DNA of 64,000 nucleotides, taken from the NCBI GenBank assembly GCA_963749875.1, contig CAVVOX010000007.1:124001-188000 (forward strand), read 5' to 3'. Position numbers and translations under genes: made by a program. This DNA comes from JAHQVI01 sp963749875 (GTDB lineage: Bacteria > Pseudomonadota > Alphaproteobacteria > Rhizobiales > Rhodomicrobiaceae). Below the pieces are notes generated by a model. It did not search any database, was not told the origin of the DNA, and saw only the letters and a program-made list of their open reading frames with translations. The number at the start of each line of letters is the position of its first letter. Position 1 is the first letter of the stretch. This document shows positions 62,034 to 64,000 of the stretch, piece by piece.

Positions 62034-62647
62034 GCCTTCTGCGCGTCCGGAAAGCTGGTGATCGCGGCGGGGTCGGGGCGGTCGCGGTCGGCGGGATGCT
62101 CGCTCGGCGTGCCGATATAGACAAATCCGGCAAAGCGTTCCTGGGGCTCCAGCCCGAAGGCGGCCTTGACCTCTTCGTCGAAGCCGTACCATTCGGTGAT
62201 CCATTGCGCGCCGAAGCCCATCGCCTTTGCCGCGTGCAAGAGATTGAGACAGACGGCGCCCGCCGAAAGCACCTGTTCCCATTCCGGGCAAGCCGGGTGC
62301 GGCCTCGGCGAGGAGATGACGGCGACGACCACGGGACTGCGTGTGAAGCGCGTGCGCTCGGTTTCCAGCTTGATCGCGGAGGCCACCGGCTCCTTCGCGG
62401 CCCAGATTTCGGCCAGCCTCTCGCCGAAAGCCGCCCTGGCAGGCCCTTTCAGGATGATGAAACGCCACGGCGCGAGCTTTTTGTGATCGGGAACGCGCGC
62501 GCCAATCGTCAGAATGGCCTTGAGCCCCTCTTCATCCGGGCCCGGCTCACCAAGCGCATTCGCCGAAACCGACCGGCGCGTGCGCAGATGGTGCAGAACC
62601 GCCTCGTCCGGCTCGGCCCCGCCTTCTTCGTCATTTGTTGTCGACAT
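62030..62647 (-). CDS. Nitroreductase family protein
   Basis: A 205-residue FMN-dependent oxidoreductase. LRTRRSVSANALGEPGPDEE, ILTIGARVPDHKKLAPWRFI with FMN-binding residues, QVLSAGAVCLNLLHAAKAMG, GAQWITEWYGFDEEV and YIGTPSEHPADRDRP. This pattern is that of the YdjA-like subgroup (single-subunit length under 200 core residues). ATG 62647 is preferred; 62665 is also in frame. Natural substrate unknown. Confidence 0.9.
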   Translation of the reverse strand: MSTTNDEEGGAEPDEAVLHHLRTRRSVSANALGEPGPDEEGLKAILTIGARVPDHKKLAPWRFIILKGPARAAFGERLAEIWAAKEPVASAIKLETERTRFTRSPVVVAVISSPRPHPACPEWEQVLSAGAVCLNLLHAAKAMGFGAQWITEWYGFDEEVKAAFGLEPQERFAGFVYIGTPSEHPADRDRPDPAAITSFPDAQKA

Positions 62648-62781
62648 CGTCACAGCAACCGTCATAATTCGGCAATTTCGGTCTTATATCGAGTATTTTG
62701 GATAGCTCATCACGCAGCACTGGACAAGAAACAGAAAGCTGTGAAAGGTGGGCACGGACGTTTGAACCCCCGATACTGCTC

Positions 62782-64000
62782 ATGCTCTGCCTTCGGATCG
62801 CGCGCATTTTCGCTATCGCTCTTCCCGTTGCTCTACCAAGCATTCTTGGTGCAGGGGGTGCGGCGCCGGCATCCCATTTGGCAAGACAACAATGCTGCGC
62901 CCAGAGCCGGTTTGACGCCGGTCAGCGGCTTCAGCCGGCGGCCGTAAAAAAATGGAATAGGCCGGCTACGCGCCATTCCCCGCCCCTGCCGGAGACGAAT
63001 CCGCGCCGGGGTGCCAATGTGCGTCTGAGCGCCGTGCTGGCGACCGGCTCCCGAACGCTGACGGAGGGCCTGCTTTGGCGGGTCATGAAGATCGAGGAAC
63101 CGAACCAGGCGGACGGCAAGCTCGTCTGGAGCGGCGGCGGCGCCGAACCGGAATTGTCGCTGAAACCCGGCCGGTATTATGCGGAGGCCACATTCGGACT
63201 GGCCCGGGACGGGCTTGAATTCGAACTCCCAGAGAATGAAAAGGTCACGCAGATCGTCTCGCTCAATGCCGGAACGCTCCATGTGCACGGTGCCGCCGTT
63301 GCGGGGGGCCCGCCATTGGAAAACGTGTTCTTTTCGCTGCGCAAGCAGGACCCCCAGGCGGAACAGCCGGAGGATATCGGCCGGTCGAGCCTCCCCGACG
63401 CCGTCTTCCATGTGCCCGCCGGACAATATCAGCTCCTGGCGCGCTACGGCCTTGCCAAAGTGGACATGCCGGTCACGCTCTCGCCGGGTGAGGAAAAGCG
63501 TATCGAAGCGGTCATGGATACGGGCGAGCTTACGCTGTCGGCCCACGCCAAAGCGGACGGTCCGCTGATGAGTGGCGCGACCTTCTTCATCTATGAGAAT
63601 GGCGAAGCCGGCCGGCATCGCGAAATCGTCCGTTCCAAACTTGGCGAGCCGAAATTCAGTCTTCCGGCGGGACATTATCGGGTTGCAGCCGTGCTGGGCC
63701 TTGCCCAGGTGGAAAAGGACGTCACGATCAAAGCCGGCGAGCAAAAGCAGCGGCAGCTGGTGCTCAATGCCGGAGGCGTTCGCCTGAAGTCGTCGCTTGC
63801 CGGAAATGGAACGCTGCTCGATCGCCCTTTGCTTTACCGTGTCTTCAGCCTGACCGACGACGATGGCAAGCCGGCGAACAAGGAAATTCTGACCTCCACG
63901 ATTTCCTCGCCGACAATTTTTCTCCCCAAAGGGCGTTATCGAATTGAGAGCCAGTATGGCTGGCACAATGCGCGCCAGACGCAGGAGGTCGAGGTTACGG
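62782..64000 (+). CDS. Exported multi-repeat beta-sandwich protein (partial, C-terminus cut)
   Basis: The frame runs off the right edge after 406 codons. A leader (CLRIARIFAIALPVALPSIL) and a low-complexity stretch precede repeated units of about 95-100 residues. Each unit has a P-A-G-x-Y start (LKPGRYYAEATFGLA, VPAGQYQLLARYGLAKVDMP, LPAGHYRVAAVLGLAQVEKD, LPKGRYRIESQYG) and a V-x-x-G-E-x-K pattern (LSPGEEKRIEAVM, IKAGEQKQRQLVL). These look like carboxypeptidase-regulatory-type beta sandwiches. Start is uncertain because no good ribosome site precedes ATG 62782. Confidence 0.68.
   Translation, partial: MLCLRIARIFAIALPVALPSILGAGGAAPASHLARQQCCAQSRFDAGQRLQPAAVKKWNRPATRHSPPLPETNPRRGANVRLSAVLATGSRTLTEGLLWRVMKIEEPNQADGKLVWSGGGAEPELSLKPGRYYAEATFGLARDGLEFELPENEKVTQIVSLNAGTLHVHGAAVAGGPPLENVFFSLRKQDPQAEQPEDIGRSSLPDAVFHVPAGQYQLLARYGLAKVDMPVTLSPGEEKRIEAVMDTGELTLSAHAKADGPLMSGATFFIYENGEAGRHREIVRSKLGEPKFSLPAGHYRVAAVLGLAQVEKDVTIKAGEQKQRQLVLNAGGVRLKSSLAGNGTLLDRPLLYRVFSLTDDDGKPANKEILTSTISSPTIFLPKGRYRIESQYGWHNARQTQEVEVT

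Overview
The window looks like an alphaproteobacterial chromosome, most likely Hyphomicrobiales (Rhizobiales). The evidence is a phosphatidylcholine synthase, a class I PHA synthase, a class II fructose bisphosphatase next to recJ and homoserine dehydrogenase, TTT and TAXI solute-binding proteins, a GC-rich codon bias and several DUFs common in that order. The species cannot be named from sequence alone.

Layout. Positions 1-5966 are core genes: an MFS efflux fragment, map, radC, tRNA-Cys, a CPA1 antiporter, a secreted dienelactone hydrolase and a YbgC-type thioesterase. At 5967 a tRNA-Asn opens an accessory region that runs to about 36.26 kb. The 3' end of this tRNA recurs as a 49-bp exact copy at 34289-34337 and as a diverged copy at 36208-36256, so a ~28.3 kb island and a ~1.9 kb satellite segment lie in tandem behind one tRNA. 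The island has a tyrosine recombinase at each end. Its left part (6.2-15.3 kb) is a patchwork: a broken SRAP gene, a secreted Arg/His-rich repeat protein, a GlxA-type regulator divergent from a DUF4242 gene, an XRE-HicA-HicB module and a truncated xthA. An IS-rich scar follows (15.3-20 kb; two IS1595 copies, IS3 and IS110 remnants). Next comes a transport and catabolic block (enolase-superfamily protein plus tctABC), bounded by a 125-bp direct repeat at 18524 and 25301. From 34.2 kb leftward to 25.4 kb an all-minus-strand gene train (integrase, an IS-split gene, AlpA-like, Prim-Pol/DUF3987 replication protein, SSB-like gene, small ORFs) resembles the replication module of a P4-like satellite or integrative element.

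From 36.4 kb on the window is mostly core again: a GhrA-type reductase, a secreted hydrolase, a complete Co-type nitrile hydratase operon (alpha, beta, activator), two putative cell-envelope hydrolases (permuted NlpC/P60-like and LAS metallopeptidase-like), a DUF1353 Tat protein, a TAXI solute-binding protein, tRNA-Glu, the recJ-glpX-hom-aminotransferase cluster, phaC preceded by two large hairpins, a TerC protein, phosphatidylcholine synthase, a DUF882 protein, cutA divergent from a nadK-MaoC-CoA lyase operon, a nitroreductase, and a partial repeat-rich secreted protein at the right edge.

Several genes (IS110 transposase, SSB-like gene, DUF882 protein, small lipoprotein, second IS1595 transposase) are broken by single-base shifts, often in homopolymer runs. 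These may be true decay or sequencing error, and the raw reads would decide.
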